Positions 1 to 9,240 of a stretch of DNA of 64,000 nt are shown in pieces. How positions within the stretch are numbered: position 1 is the stretch's first letter; each line of letters opens with the position of its first letter. Position numbers and translations under genes: made by a program. The notes beneath the pieces were generated by a model, which saw only the letters and a list, made by a program, of their open reading frames with translations, did not search any database and had not been told where the DNA came from. The stretch lies in contig NZ_SNVW01000003.1 of the NCBI RefSeq assembly GCF_004361695.1, forward strand, positions 310,001-374,000, read 5' to 3'. This stretch comes from Curtobacterium flaccumfaciens. Lineage in GTDB: Bacteria > Actinomycetota > Actinomycetes > Actinomycetales > Microbacteriaceae.

Positions 1-39
1 TCCGCGCCGCTACCCGACACGGCAGGGTCCCCGTCCGTT

Positions 40-65
40 CGGGTGGCCCCACCCGGTCGGGTGGG
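40..65. promoter_or_regulatory. Two competing hairpins before the LuxR-type gene
   Basis: CGGGTGG (40-46) can pair with CCACCCG (49-55), and CCCACCCG (48-55) can instead pair with CGGGTGGG (58-65). The two hairpins share one arm, so only one can form at a time. The element ends 9 nt before the GTG start at 75 and its last bases overlap the likely ribosome binding site (GGGAG). It could act as an attenuator or a protein operator; only the pairing is seen. Confidence 0.4.
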
Positions 66-74
66 AGCCGTACG

Positions 75-947
75 GTGGGTCGCGTGACCGAGGCAGCGAG
101 CGACCCGCAGGACGTCGACGACCTGGAGGCGCGGCTCGACCCAGCAGGTCGGCTCGCGCTGGCGGAGACCACCCGGACCGTCGCCGAGCAGGCGGACCGG
201 CACGCCCTCACCCTGGAGTCCGTGCTCGCCGTCCTCCGGTCGCCCCGGGTGGGCGACGCCGCGGCGCGTGCCGAGGCCGTCGAGATCGCCTCGGCCGCAC
301 TCGTCGACCTGCGGACGGTGACGGACCGGCAGCGCGGGGCGCTCCTCGAACCGGTCACGGGTGCGTTCTCGCGGCTGCGCGCCGACCTGCGCCCCCTGGT
401 CCGCTTCGGGGACCTCGACGTGCAGTTCGTCGAGCCGCCGGCGACCGGGCGGGCGCTCCCGGGGGACGTCGCGCACAGTGCCCGCGCCATCGTCCGGACG
501 GCGGTGCTCGCCCTCGTCGACGAGGGTGCCGCGCGACGCGTGCGCATCCAGTGGGACTGCGACGGACGCAACCTGCTCATGCAGCTGCGCGACGACGGTG
601 CCGGCACGCTCGACGCCCACGACGACGCCATGCGACCGATCGCCGAACGGGTCGTCGCGCTCGACGGGGCACTGCGGGTCGACTCGACGGCCGGGTGGGG
701 GTCGGTGCTCGACATCACGATCCCGCTCGACCCGCCGGCCGGGCAGCTCGCGGCGCCGGACGCGTCCGGGCTGACCCCGCGCGAGCAGGACGTGCTCCGG
801 CTCGTCGCCACCGGGGTGGGCAACCGCGAGATCGCCGACGGGCTCGGCATCAGCCTCAACACGGTGAAGTACCACGTGGCGAACCTGCTCCGGAAGCACG
901 GCGCCCGGACCCGGGCCGAGCTCGCCGCCGTCAGCTCTCGAGGCTGA
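75..947 (+). CDS. LuxR-type regulator with a histidine-kinase-like ATPase domain
   Basis: A 290-residue protein, presumably a transcription regulator. The last 65 residues form a LuxR/NarL helix-turn-helix (LTPREQDVLRLVATG, then NREIADGLGISLNTVKYHV). Residues about 135-218 resemble a HATPase domain of a NarX/LiaS-type kinase (LRDDGAG, then WGSVLDITIPL), without a visible phospho-acceptor His or a complete set of N/G boxes. It has no receiver domain, so this is a one-piece sensor-output hybrid. The GTG at 75 has GGGAG about 7 nt upstream; a second GTG at 84 is possible. It converges on kdpE with only 7 nt between the stops. A link to potassium signalling is suggested only by position. Domain calls are by motif; the ligand is unknown. 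Confidence 0.75.
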   Translation: MGRVTEAASDPQDVDDLEARLDPAGRLALAETTRTVAEQADRHALTLESVLAVLRSPRVGDAAARAEAVEIASAALVDLRTVTDRQRGALLEPVTGAFSRLRADLRPLVRFGDLDVQFVEPPATGRALPGDVAHSARAIVRTAVLALVDEGAARRVRIQWDCDGRNLLMQLRDDGAGTLDAHDDAMRPIAERVVALDGALRVDSTAGWGSVLDITIPLDPPAGQLAAPDASGLTPREQDVLRLVATGVGNREIADGLGISLNTVKYHVANLLRKHGARTRAELAAVSSRG

Positions 948-954
948 TCGAGGG

Positions 955-1638
955 TCAGCCGGCGGGCGTGAAGCGGTACCCCATGCCCGACTCGGTGACG
1001 AGGTAGCGCGGGTGCGACGGGTCCGGCTCGAGCTTCCGTCGCAGCTGCGCCATGTAGAGCCGGAGGTACCCCGAGTCGCTGCCGTGGGTCGGGCCCCAGA
1101 CCTCAGTGAGGAGCATCTCGCGGGTCATCAGCCGGTCGGGGTTCGTGACGAGCACCTCGAGCAGCCGCCACTCCGTCGGGGTGAGGCGGATCGCAGGACC
1201 GTCCTCGGGGGTGACCTGCTTCGCGACGAGGTCGACGACGAGCGAGCCGATCGTGATCGTCGGGGTCTCCTCGGACGCCACGACCCGGCGTCGCCCGAGC
1301 GCCCGGAGCCGGGCGAGCAGCTCGTCCATCTGGAACGGCTTCGTCACGTAGTCGTCCGCGCCGGCGTCGAGCGCGTCGACCTTGTCCGACGAGTCCGTCC
1401 GGCCGGAGAGCACGAGCACCGGCACCTGCGACCATGCCCGGACCCCCTCGAGCACCTCGATGCCGTCGAGCCGGGGCATCCCGAGGTCGAGGAGCACCAG
1501 GTCGGGCCGCTCGGTGATGACCGAGTCGATGGCGGCCCGGCCGTCCCGCGCGGTGACCACGTCGTAGCCCCGGGCGGCGAGCGTCACGGCGAGCGCCCGG
1601 ACCAGCTGGGCGTCGTCGTCGGCGATCAGGACCTTCAT
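955..1638 (-). CDS. kdpE: KdpE response regulator
   Basis: OmpR/PhoB-type response regulator of 227 residues (E. coli KdpE is 225). The receiver domain at residues 1-115 has the acidic pair in VLIADDDA, the phospho-acceptor Asp in DLVLLDLGMPRLDG and the conserved Lys in YVTKPF. The C-terminal winged helix (about 125-225) carries LTPTEWRLLEVL and SGYLRLYMAQLRRKLEP. It accepts phosphate from KdpD and activates kdpFABC when potassium is low. Its ATG overlaps the kdpD stop in an ATGA junction, so the two are translationally coupled. Confidence 0.97.
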   Translation of the reverse strand: MKVLIADDDAQLVRALAVTLAARGYDVVTARDGRAAIDSVITERPDLVLLDLGMPRLDGIEVLEGVRAWSQVPVLVLSGRTDSSDKVDALDAGADDYVTKPFQMDELLARLRALGRRRVVASEETPTITIGSLVVDLVAKQVTPEDGPAIRLTPTEWRLLEVLVTNPDRLMTREMLLTEVWGPTHGSDSGYLRLYMAQLRRKLEPDPSHPRYLVTESGMGYRFTPAG

Positions 1639-4133
1639 GCGCTCCGCGCCTCCACTCCCACGTGCCCGGCGATCGGCAGGCGCACCACCACGGTGAGTCC
1701 GCCGCCCGGGGTGTCGTCGACCTCGATCGTGCCGCCCATGCCCTCGGTGAAACCGCGGGCGAGCGCCAGCCCCAGCCCGAGGCCGGTGTCGTTGTCCGTG
1801 TCCCCGAGGCGCTGGAACGGCTGGAACACCTCGCCACGGCGGTCCTCGGGGATGCCGGGGCCGTGGTCGGTGACGCGCAGTTCGACACCGCCGCCGAACG
1901 CGCTCGCGGCGATGCGGACCCGGGTGCCCTCGGGGGCGTACCGGGCGGCGTTGGCGAGCAGGTTCACGACGACCCGCTGCAGCAGCACGGCGTCTGCGAG
2001 GACCGGCGGTAGCTCCGCGGGCAGGTCGAGGTCGACGTCGTCGGGGCCGAGCTCGAGTTCGTCGAGGGCGGGTGCGACCACCGTCTCGAGCGCGAGCGGG
2101 ACCGGGGTCACGGCGAGCACCCCGGCCTGCACGCGGCTGACGTCCAGCAGGTCGGCCAACAGCACCGCCAGCTGACGCAGGCTCTCGTCGGCGGTCGCGA
2201 GCAGCGCCTCCCGGTCGGCCTGCGACAGTTCGATGTCGGACGCACGGAGGGTCTGCACGGCCGCGGAAGCGGCCGCGATCGGTCGTCGCACGTCGTGGCC
2301 GACGGCCGCGAGGATGGCGCTGCGGACGCGGTCCGCCGCCGCGATCCGTTCCGCGTCGACCGCGGTGCGGGTCAGCTCGCGGTGCTCGACGGCTGCGTCG
2401 AGCTGCTGCTCGACGACGCGCAGCAACCGTCGCTGGGTCGGGTCGTCGGGGGCGCCTGCGAACTCGAGGACGGCACCGGACGGGAGGCGCGTGGACGCGT
2501 CCGGCGTCTCGCCGAACGTCCCCGACGCGGCCGGGACCTCGTCGCCCTGGCGGATCCGGACGCCCGCGAAGCCGAAGGCCTCACGGGTCCGGTCGAGGAG
2601 TGCCTGCAGGGCGTCGTCGCCGCGGAGGACGCTGCCGGCGATCCCGACGAGGAGTCCGGACTCCGCTGCGGCCCGTCGTGCCGCGCGGGACCGGCGGGCG
2701 GACCGGTCGACCACGAAGCTGACGAGCACCGCGCTGATGACGTACATGACGAGGGCGACCAGGTGCCAGGGCTGCTGCACCGTCACCCGGTGCAGGGGTT
2801 GCACGAAGAAGAAGTCGAGGCTCAGCCCGGACAGCACGGCCGTGAACACCGCCGGCCACATCCCGCCGACGAGCGCCACGACGAGCACGAGGAGCTGGTA
2901 CGCGAGCACGTCGACGGTGATGGAGTCCTCGTCGGTGCTGAACGACAGCAGCCAGGTGAGCAGCGGACCGGCCACCAGGGACAGCACGAACGCGGCGACG
3001 ACCCGGCTGCGGGACAGGCTGCCGCCGAGCTTCGGCAGGGCGAAGCCGCCGCCGGCGCGCTCGTGCGTGACGACGTGCACGTCGATGTCGCCGGACTCCC
3101 GGATGACCGTGTTGCCGATGCCCGGGCCGGTCAGCGCTGCGGCGACACGGGTGCGGCGGCTCACCCCGATGACGATCTGCGTCGCGTCGATCGACTTCGC
3201 GAACCGCACGAGGGTCGTCGGCACGTCGTCGCCGACCACCTGGTGGTAGGTCCCGCCGAGCTGTTCGAGCAGGGCCCGCTGCGTGCCGAGGGCACCGGGG
3301 TGCCGTTCGCGGAGCCCGTCGTTCGTGGTGACGTGCACCGCGGCGAGTTCCCCACCGGCGCTCCGGGCGGCGATGCGTGCACCGCGCCGGAGGAGCGTCT
3401 CGCCCTCCGGACCGCCGGTCAGGGCGACGAGCACCCGTTCGCGGGTCTCCCAGCGGTGGTCGATGCCGTGCTCGGCGCGGTAGGCCTTCAGGGCGTCGTC
3501 GACCTCGTCGGCGAGCCAGAGCAGGGCGATCTCGCGCAGAGCGGTGAGGTTGCCGAGCCGGAAGTAGTTCGACAGGGCCGCGTCGATGCGGGCGGCCGGG
3601 TACACGAGCCCGTCCGACAGCCGCTCGCGCAGTGCGGCCGGGGCGAGGTCCACGACCTCGATCTGGTCGGCCGCACGCACCACCGCGTCGGGCACGGTCT
3701 CGCGCTGCACGGTCCCCGTGATCTCGCGGACGACGTCGCCGAGGGACTGCATGTGCTGCACGTTGACCGTCGAGATGACGTCGATGCCGGCGGCGAGCAG
3801 TGCCTCGACGTCCTGCCAGCGCTTCTCGTGCGGGCCGTCGGGGGCGTTCGTGTGGGCGAGCTCGTCGACCAGTGCGACGTCCGGGTCCCGCGCCACCACG
3901 GCCGCGAGGTCCATGTCGTCGAGCGTCACGCCGCGGTGTTCGACGACGCGGCGGGGAACCACCTCGAGCCCGTCGACCAGCGCGGCGGTGGCGGCGCGGC
4001 CGTGGGTCTCGACGACGGCGACGACCACGTCGCGACCCTCGTCGAGCAGGCGACGCCCCTCTTCGAGCATCGTGAACGTCTTGCCGACACCGGGCGCCGC
4101 ACCGAGCAGGACCCGCAGCTTCCCGCGCTTCAC
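1635..4133 (-). CDS. kdpD: KdpD potassium sensor histidine kinase
   Basis: Membrane sensor kinase of 832 residues. Order of parts: N-terminal KdpD domain with Walker A GAAPGVGKT (11-19); a universal-stress-protein-like domain (about 232-357); four closely spaced membrane segments (about 377-474, DUF4118); a GAF-like linker; a HisKA helix with phospho-acceptor His at about 613 (VGHDVRRPIAA); and a HATPase domain ending TGLGLGLALARGF. I chose the GTG at 4133 because AGAGGA lies about 7 nt upstream and homology begins there (VKRGKLRVLLG); the longer open frame upstream is low-complexity Arg-rich sequence. It phosphorylates KdpE. About 250 bp of repeat-rich DNA separates it from kdpC. Confidence 0.96.
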   Translation of the reverse strand: MKRGKLRVLLGAAPGVGKTFTMLEEGRRLLDEGRDVVVAVVETHGRAATAALVDGLEVVPRRVVEHRGVTLDDMDLAAVVARDPDVALVDELAHTNAPDGPHEKRWQDVEALLAAGIDVISTVNVQHMQSLGDVVREITGTVQRETVPDAVVRAADQIEVVDLAPAALRERLSDGLVYPAARIDAALSNYFRLGNLTALREIALLWLADEVDDALKAYRAEHGIDHRWETRERVLVALTGGPEGETLLRRGARIAARSAGGELAAVHVTTNDGLRERHPGALGTQRALLEQLGGTYHQVVGDDVPTTLVRFAKSIDATQIVIGVSRRTRVAAALTGPGIGNTVIRESGDIDVHVVTHERAGGGFALPKLGGSLSRSRVVAAFVLSLVAGPLLTWLLSFSTDEDSITVDVLAYQLLVLVVALVGGMWPAVFTAVLSGLSLDFFFVQPLHRVTVQQPWHLVALVMYVISAVLVSFVVDRSARRSRAARRAAAESGLLVGIAGSVLRGDDALQALLDRTREAFGFAGVRIRQGDEVPAASGTFGETPDASTRLPSGAVLEFAGAPDDPTQRRLLRVVEQQLDAAVEHRELTRTAVDAERIAAADRVRSAILAAVGHDVRRPIAAASAAVQTLRASDIELSQADREALLATADESLRQLAVLLADLLDVSRVQAGVLAVTPVPLALETVVAPALDELELGPDDVDLDLPAELPPVLADAVLLQRVVVNLLANAARYAPEGTRVRIAASAFGGGVELRVTDHGPGIPEDRRGEVFQPFQRLGDTDNDTGLGLGLALARGFTEGMGGTIEVDDTPGGGLTVVVRLPIAGHVGVEARSA

Positions 4134-4383
4134 GCGCTCATCCTCTCGCGTTCCGGGTGGCGGCGGGGTGTGGCGCCGGTGGTGGCGGGCGCTCCGCAGG
4201 TGGCGGCGGGCGCTCCGCCGGCGGCGGCGGGCGCTTCGCACAACCGAAGTGCCGCCGAACCGCGCGATTCCACGGCTCCGCGTGACTTCGGTTGTGCGCC
4301 GCGCGCCCGCGCGCCCACGCCCGCGCCGCGGGCCCGCGCGCCCGCGCCCGCACGCGCGCCCGCGCCGCGCGCCACCCGCCCGG
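4134..4383. repeat. GC simple-sequence gap with inverted repeat, kdpC-kdpD junction
   Basis: No gene is seen here. The core is a 62-nt element at 4237-4298 with perfect 14-bp arms, CGCACAACCGAAGT (4237-4250) and its complement (4285-4298), around a GAACCGCGC-containing centre. It is flanked on both sides by simple GC runs built of GGCGGGCGC/GCGCCCGCG units. A second 62-nt copy with the same ends lies at 14988-15049. Inside the kdp operon the hairpin could terminate or attenuate transcription between the pump genes and the two-component genes. Confidence 0.75.
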
Positions 4384-4989
4384 TCACGACGACAGCTTCG
4401 CCAGCGCCAGGTTGAGCTCGAGCACGTTCACCACGGGCTCCCCGAGGAACCCGAGCTGCCGCGACTCGGTGTGCTGCTCGACGAGCGTGCGCACGGCCGA
4501 CTCGGACAGCCCCCGCGCCGACGCCACCCGGGCGACCTGCTGCCGCGCGTACTCCGGGCTGATGTCCGGGTCGAGACCGGAGCCCGAGGCCGTGACCGCG
4601 TCCGCCGGCACGTCCGAGGGAGCGACGCCGTCGGCCTTCGCCACGGCCGCGCGACGCTCCTGGACGGCCTGCAGCAGGTCGGGGTTCGACGGGCCGAGGT
4701 TCGAGCCGGACGACGCGCCGGCGTCGTAGCCCTTCTCGCCCGCGGCGCTCGGCCGCGACTGGAACCAGCGGTCGGCGTCACGGCCGGCGAAGGACTGCCC
4801 GATGAGCGACGACCCGACCTCGGTGCCGTCCGACGACCGGACGACGGAGCCGTTCGCCTGCGCGGGGAACGCGGCCTGGCCGACTCCCCACACGGCGAGC
4901 GGGTAGGCGATGCCGAGCACCACCGTGGACAGCAGGGTGAGGCGGACGGCCACACCGAGCGAACGGAACGAACTGCGTGCAGATGCCAT
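4384..4989 (-). CDS. kdpC: KdpC, potassium-transporting ATPase subunit C
   Basis: A 201-residue membrane-anchored subunit (E. coli 190) with one N-terminal membrane helix (LTLLSTVVLGIAYPLAVWGV) and an exported domain. Family motifs are visible: PAQANGSVV, GSSLIGQSF, WFQSRPSAA, SGSNLGPSNP, DISPEYARQQVARVA. KdpC stabilises the KdpA-KdpB complex and helps ATP binding. It starts 2 nt after kdpB stops. Confidence 0.97.
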   Translation of the reverse strand: MASARSSFRSLGVAVRLTLLSTVVLGIAYPLAVWGVGQAAFPAQANGSVVRSSDGTEVGSSLIGQSFAGRDADRWFQSRPSAAGEKGYDAGASSGSNLGPSNPDLLQAVQERRAAVAKADGVAPSDVPADAVTASGSGLDPDISPEYARQQVARVASARGLSESAVRTLVEQHTESRQLGFLGEPVVNVLELNLALAKLSS

Positions 4990-4991
4990 GA

Positions 4992-7115
4992 TCAGAATCC
5001 CGGGATGAGACCGACGACGAGGTCGATGAGCTTGATGCCGATGAAGGGGACGATCACGCCGCCCAGCCCGTAGACGAGCAGGTTGCGGCCGAGGATCGAC
5101 GACGCCGAGGCAGCGCGGTACGTGACGCCACGCAGCGACAGCGGGATGAGCGCCACGATGACGAGCGCGTTGAAGACGACCGCCGACAGGATCGCGGACG
5201 ACGGACTGTGCAGGCCCATGACGTTGAGCGCAGCGAGGCCGGGGAACGCCACCTGGAACATGGCGGGGATGATCGCGAAGTACTTCGCGATGTCGTTCGC
5301 GATCGAGAAGGTGGTGAGCGCCCCGCGGGTGATGAGCAGCTGCTTGCCGATCCGGACGACGTCGATGAGCTTCGTCGGGTCGGAGTCGAGGTCGACCATG
5401 TTGCCGGCCTCCTTCGCGGCGGTCGTCCCCGTGTTCATCGCGACGCCGACGTCCGCCTGTGCCAGGGCCGGGGCGTCGTTCGTGCCGTCGCCGGTCATCG
5501 CGACGAGGTTCCCGCCCTCCTGCTCCCGCTTGATGTACGCGAGCTTGTCCTCCGGCGTGGCCTCGGCGAGGAAGTCGTCGACGCCGGCTTCCGCGGCGAT
5601 GGCGGCCGCGGTCCTGGGGTTGTCGCCGGTGATCATCACCGTGCGGATGCCCATCGACCGGAGTTCGGCGAACCGAGCCGCCATCCCGTCCTTGACGACG
5701 TCCTTGAGGTGCACGACGCCGAGCAGGGTCACGACACCGGACGTCGATCGTCGCGCGACCACGAGCGGGGTCCCGCCCTGGTCAGACACCTCGACGACCG
5801 TGGCCTCGATGGCGTCCCGGACCGATGCGTCGACACCAGCTGAACCGGTTGCAGCCCAGTTGAGCACTGCGGCCGCGGCCCCCTTGCGGATCTCGGAGCC
5901 GTCCGGCAGGTCGAGCCCGGACATCCGCGTCTGCGCTGTGAAGGGCACCTCGACGGCGCCGACGGGCATGGACGGATCGACGTCGGACGCCGCCGCCAGG
6001 TCGACGATGGACCGTCCCTCGGGTGTGCTGTCCGCCGCCGACGACAGCGCCGACGCCTCGAGCAGTTCGGCGACCGAGACCCCCGGCACCGGCACCACGC
6101 GGGACGCCCGGCGGTTGCCGTAGGTGATCGTCCCGGTCTTGTCGAGCAGCAGGGTCGTGATGTCGCCGGCCGCCTCGACCGCACGGCCGGACATCGCCAG
6201 GACGTTGTGCTGCACGAGCCGGTCCATGCCGGCGATGCCGATCGCGGACAGGAGCGCCCCGATGGTGGTCGGGATGAGGCAGACGAGCAGGGCGATGAGG
6301 ACGGGCACGCTCACGGTCGCCCCGACGAGCCCGGCGATCGGCTGCATCGTGAGGCAGACGATGACGAAGACGATCGACAGCGACGCGAGCAGGATGTTCA
6401 GCGCGATCTCGTTCGGCGTCTTCTGGCGTGCGGCACCTTCGACGAGCCGGATCATCCGGTCGATGAAGGTCTCGCCGGGGGTCGAGGTGATCCGGACGAC
6501 GATCCGGTCCGACAGGACCCGGGTGCCGCCGGTGACGGCGCTCCGGTCGCCGCCGGACTCGCGGATCACGGGGGCGGACTCGCCGGTCACCGCGGACTCG
6601 TCGACGGACGCGATGCCGTCGATCACGTCGCCGTCGCCCGGGACGACCTCGCCGGCCACCACCACGACGACGTCGCCCTTGGCCAGGTCGACGGACGCGA
6701 TGTCCTCGGTCGCCGCCGACAGTGCAGCCGCGTCCGTGGCGTCGTACCCGACGACCCGGCGTGCGCTGGTCGTCGAGCGGGTCTTCCGCAGGGTCTCGGC
6801 CTGCGCCTTGCCGCGGCCTTCGGCCACCGCTTCGGCCAGGTTCGCGAAGACGACGGTGAGCCACAGCCAGACGGCGATCGCGGTCGTGAAGACGGACGGC
6901 TCGACGAACGCGGTCGCGGTCGTGAGCGCGGCACCGATCTCCACGATGAACATCACCGGGTTCCGCCACATGAGTCGCGGATCGAGTTTGCGGAAGGCAC
7001 CCGGGAGGCCCGCCACCAGTTGACGGGGTCCGAACGCGGACGAGCGGGTGGCCGGCCTGGAGGCGGTGGTCGCCTCGTGCGCGGAGGTCGCGGTGGTCAT
7101 GGTGTCGGCTTTCAT
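4992..7115 (-). CDS. kdpB: KdpB, P-type ATPase catalytic subunit
   Basis: A 707-residue P-type ATPase (E. coli 682). It carries the phosphorylation motif DKTGTIT, the hinge [21 protein letters not shown], and the actuator motif as TGES. It forms the energising subunit of the high-affinity potassium pump. I place the start at the ATG at 7115, overlapping the kdpA stop in an ATGA junction; a second ATG at 7100 is possible. The open frame continues upstream to 8204, but that part is antisense-like Arg/His-rich sequence over kdpA and is not coding. Confidence 0.97.
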   Translation of the reverse strand: MKADTMTTATSAHEATTASRPATRSSAFGPRQLVAGLPGAFRKLDPRLMWRNPVMFIVEIGAALTTATAFVEPSVFTTAIAVWLWLTVVFANLAEAVAEGRGKAQAETLRKTRSTTSARRVVGYDATDAAALSAATEDIASVDLAKGDVVVVVAGEVVPGDGDVIDGIASVDESAVTGESAPVIRESGGDRSAVTGGTRVLSDRIVVRITSTPGETFIDRMIRLVEGAARQKTPNEIALNILLASLSIVFVIVCLTMQPIAGLVGATVSVPVLIALLVCLIPTTIGALLSAIGIAGMDRLVQHNVLAMSGRAVEAAGDITTLLLDKTGTITYGNRRASRVVPVPGVSVAELLEASALSSAADSTPEGRSIVDLAAASDVDPSMPVGAVEVPFTAQTRMSGLDLPDGSEIRKGAAAAVLNWAATGSAGVDASVRDAIEATVVEVSDQGGTPLVVARRSTSGVVTLLGVVHLKDVVKDGMAARFAELRSMGIRTVMITGDNPRTAAAIAAEAGVDDFLAEATPEDKLAYIKREQEGGNLVAMTGDGTNDAPALAQADVGVAMNTGTTAAKEAGNMVDLDSDPTKLIDVVRIGKQLLITRGALTTFSIANDIAKYFAIIPAMFQVAFPGLAALNVMGLHSPSSAILSAVVFNALVIVALIPLSLRGVTYRAASASSILGRNLLVYGLGGVIVPFIGIKLIDLVVGLIPGF

Positions 7116-8797
7116 CGGGCGAGGGCTTCTGCGAGCGGACCCAGTGCGAGCACCGGGAAGTAGGTCAGTGCGGTGACCACGATCGCGACGCCGCCGAGCA
7201 GCACCACGAAGAGCGGTCGGTGGGTGGGCAGCGTGCCGACGGTCTCCGGCACGCGGTCCTGTGCGGCGAGCGACCCGGCGAGCGCCAGGACGAGCACCAT
7301 CGGCACGAAGCGACCGAGGAGCATCACGACGCCGAGCGAGGAGTTCATCCACGTCGTGTTCGCGGTCAGGCCGCCGAACGCCGAGCCGTTGTTGTTCGCA
7401 CCGGAGGTGAAGGCGTACAGCAGCTCGGACAGCCCGTGGTTGCCGGGGTTGAAGATCGACGTGCCGAGCACCTGTTCGCGGACCCCGGGGATGAGGAGCG
7501 ACATGCCGGTGCCGAGCAGCGCGAGCGTCGGGGTGACGAGGACGTACAGCGAGGCGAAGGTCATCTCGCGGGCCCGGATCTTCTTGCCGAGGTACTCGGG
7601 CGTGCGGCCGACGAGGAGCCCGCCGATGAAGACGGTGATCACGGCGAGCACGAGCATCCCGTAGAGGCCGGAGCCGACACCGCCGGGCGAGATCTCGCCG
7701 AGCATCATGTTGACGAGCGCCATCATGCCGCCGATCGGGGTGAAGCTGTCGAACATCCCGTTGACGGCGCCGGTCGAGGTCGCGGTCGAGGTCGTGCCGA
7801 AGAGCGTCGTGCCGAGGATCCCGAAGCGGACCTCCTTGCCCTCCATCGCGGCCCCGGCGACCTGGGTCGCGGTGCCGCCCGCGCCGAGCTCGGCGATGGA
7901 CATCACCGAGAGCGACACGAGGAAGATCGCGCCCATCACGGCGAGGATCGCGTAGCCCTGGCGGTCGTCGTCCACGAGCCGGCCGAAGGTGCGCGGCAGC
8001 GAGAACGGGATGACGAGCATGAGGAAGACCTCGACGAGGTTCGTCCACGCCTGCGGGTTCTCGAACGGGTGCGCCGAGTTGGCGTTGAAGTACCCGCCGC
8101 CGTTCGTGCCGAGTTCCTTGATCGCCTCCTGCGAGGCGACGAACCCGTCCGGGATGTGCTGCGCCCCGCCGGCGAGCGTGGCGACGTCGGTGCCGGCGCC
8201 CCACGACTGGATGACACCGCCGGCGACGAGGACGATCGCGAAGAGGAACGCCCCGGGCAGCAGGAGTCGACCGGTGACGCGCACGACGTCCACCCAGACG
8301 TTGCCGAGCGTGCCGGTGCGTCGACGGGCGAACCCGCGGACGAGTGCCACGGCGACGGCGAGCCCGACGGCGGCGGACAGGAAGTTCTGCACCGCGAGGC
8401 CGGCCATCTGCACCGTGTACCCGACGGTGACCTCCGGCGAATAGGACTGCCAGTTCGTGTTGGCGACGAACGACGCCGCGGTGTTGAACGCCAGCGACGG
8501 ACCGACCGCGGGGAGCCCGAGGTCACCCGGAAGCACGACCTGGATGCGCTGCAGCAGGTAGACGAGCAGGAGCCCGACGACGCTGAACAGCAGGACCCCG
8601 CGGAGGTACGCGGGCCACGACTGCTCGGCGTCCGGGTCGACCCCGATGATCCGGTACACACCGCGCTCGATCCGGGAGTGCCGGACCGGGGTGAAGATGC
8701 GGGCCATCCAGTCGCCGAGCGGCCGGTACGCCACGACCAGCAGCAGGACGACGGTGGCGACCTGGACGATGCCCGCCCAGACGTCTGCGGCGCCCAT
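7112..8797 (-). CDS. kdpA: KdpA, potassium-binding channel subunit
   Basis: A 561-residue, ten-helix-type membrane protein (E. coli 557) that selects and conducts K+. Filter-loop motifs can be seen: [49 protein letters not shown] and [14 protein letters not shown]. The start ATG overlaps the kdpF stop as TGATG. Pump genes run F-A-B-C with overlaps or 2-nt gaps, so they are one transcript. Confidence 0.98.
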   Translation of the reverse strand: MGAADVWAGIVQVATVVLLLVVAYRPLGDWMARIFTPVRHSRIERGVYRIIGVDPDAEQSWPAYLRGVLLFSVVGLLLVYLLQRIQVVLPGDLGLPAVGPSLAFNTAASFVANTNWQSYSPEVTVGYTVQMAGLAVQNFLSAAVGLAVAVALVRGFARRRTGTLGNVWVDVVRVTGRLLLPGAFLFAIVLVAGGVIQSWGAGTDVATLAGGAQHIPDGFVASQEAIKELGTNGGGYFNANSAHPFENPQAWTNLVEVFLMLVIPFSLPRTFGRLVDDDRQGYAILAVMGAIFLVSLSVMSIAELGAGGTATQVAGAAMEGKEVRFGILGTTLFGTTSTATSTGAVNGMFDSFTPIGGMMALVNMMLGEISPGGVGSGLYGMLVLAVITVFIGGLLVGRTPEYLGKKIRAREMTFASLYVLVTPTLALLGTGMSLLIPGVREQVLGTSIFNPGNHGLSELLYAFTSGANNNGSAFGGLTANTTWMNSSLGVVMLLGRFVPMVLVLALAGSLAAQDRVPETVGTLPTHRPLFVVLLGGVAIVVTALTYFPVLALGPLAEALAR

Positions 8798-8886
8798 CAG
8801 AACCGCTCCGGGCGCACGAGCGCCCAGACGAGGTAGACGACTGCGGCGATGCCGAGGACGGCGGCCGCGATGGTGATGCCGATCAC
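8797..8886 (-). CDS. kdpF: KdpF small membrane peptide
   Basis: A 29-residue peptide starting GTG and ending VRPERF, essentially one hydrophobic helix (AAAVLGIAAVVYLVWAL) followed by Arg-Pro-Glu-Arg-Phe. Length (29 residues, as in E. coli), the Y-L-V-x-A-L pattern and the position directly before kdpA identify KdpF, which stabilises the Kdp complex. Its GTG overlaps the stop of a further small peptide (GTGA) and its stop overlaps the kdpA ATG (TGATG). Confidence 0.9.
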   Translation of the reverse strand: MIGITIAAAVLGIAAVVYLVWALVRPERF

Positions 8887-8966
8887 AGCCGTTCCACCCC
8901 CTTGGCGATCAGTGCCACCACACCGAACACGGCGAGGACACCGGCGACGACGAACACGTCGAACAC
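8883..8966 (-). CDS. Extra small membrane peptide leading the kdp operon
   Basis: A 27-residue frame (GTG start) encoding one hydrophobic helix (VFVVAGVLAVFGVVALIA) ending KGVERL. CTGGAG lies 6-7 nt upstream as a ribosome binding site, and its TGA overlaps the kdpF GTG. From memory, actinobacterial kdp operons often carry such a second peptide before kdpF, usually unannotated. Function is unknown; it may be a second accessory helix or a coupling device for translation of kdpF. Confidence 0.65.
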   Translation of the reverse strand: MFDVFVVAGVLAVFGVVALIAKGVERL

Positions 8967-9123
8967 GAGGGACTCCAGAAGGATCTGCGGTGTCCGCGCC
9001 GGGTGACGCGGACCGGCACCACGTGTGGTGCCGACACCGATGCTGCGTCCTGCGCCGCGCCTCCAGTCCGGTCCTGACGGTTCCCTAACGCGCTCCTGAC
9101 GGACGCATGCGTCTCACTAACGC
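8967..9123 (-). promoter_or_regulatory. kdp operon control region: palindrome and direct repeats
   Basis: Upstream of the kdp genes lie three things. A near-perfect 20-bp palindrome CGGCACCACGTGTGGTGCCG at 9014-9033 fails only at its two central bases. TCCTGACGG occurs twice (9072-9080 and 9094-9102), 22 bp or two helical turns apart. CTAACGC occurs twice (9085-9091 and 9117-9123). OmpR-family regulators such as KdpE bind direct repeats on one DNA face, so the 22-bp pair is my candidate KdpE site. No clear -35/-10 pair was found. Confidence 0.45.
9055..9070. repeat. Half copy of the CCGCGCCTCCAGTCCG palindromic repeat
   Basis: CCGCGCCTCCAGTCCG here is identical to one arm of the long palindromes at 37391-37434 and 55592-55639. 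The partner arm is missing, so it cannot form the terminator hairpin seen there. It looks like a decayed copy of that repeat. Confidence 0.55.
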
Positions 9124-9163
9124 CCGCTCGCCCCGCGATCGCGGTGGCCCACCTGACGCCGTG

Positions 9164-9219
9164 TGATATGTTGGCTCCATCACGATCGGCCCGCTCGCCT
9201 CACGGCTCGGGCCGATTTT
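9164..9219 (+). ncRNA. Promoter and small terminator-like RNA before abi_2 gene (abiF-RNA-like)
   Basis: An extended -10 element, TG-A-TATGTT, sits at 9164-9172. Transcription should begin near 9179. The predicted RNA of about 41 nt starts AUCACG and is dominated by a hairpin: ATCGGCCCG (9185-9193) pairs with CGGGCCGAT (9208-9216) around a 14-nt loop CTCGCCTCACGGCT, followed by TTTTC. This is a self-contained promoter-hairpin-terminator unit. It ends about 20 nt before the start codon at 9241, and the Shine-Dalgarno (GGGGAAGG) lies in between. The abiF RNA motif known upstream of abiF/abiD genes has the same placement and a terminator-like last stem. Assignment to that motif is from memory and needs a covariance-model search. 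Confidence 0.6.
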
Positions 9220-9240
9220 CTCGTCCGGGGGAAGGCGGCG

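Noticed and set aside
2295-4415. Long open frame on the plus strand over kdpD
   Set aside because: Composition is a shadow of kdpD codons in high-GC DNA (Gly/Asp/Arg-rich), without start context or homology.
7116-8204. N-terminal extension of KdpB to a start at 8204
   Set aside because: The added 360 residues are Arg/His/Asp-rich antisense-like sequence over kdpA; KdpB homology begins near 7115.
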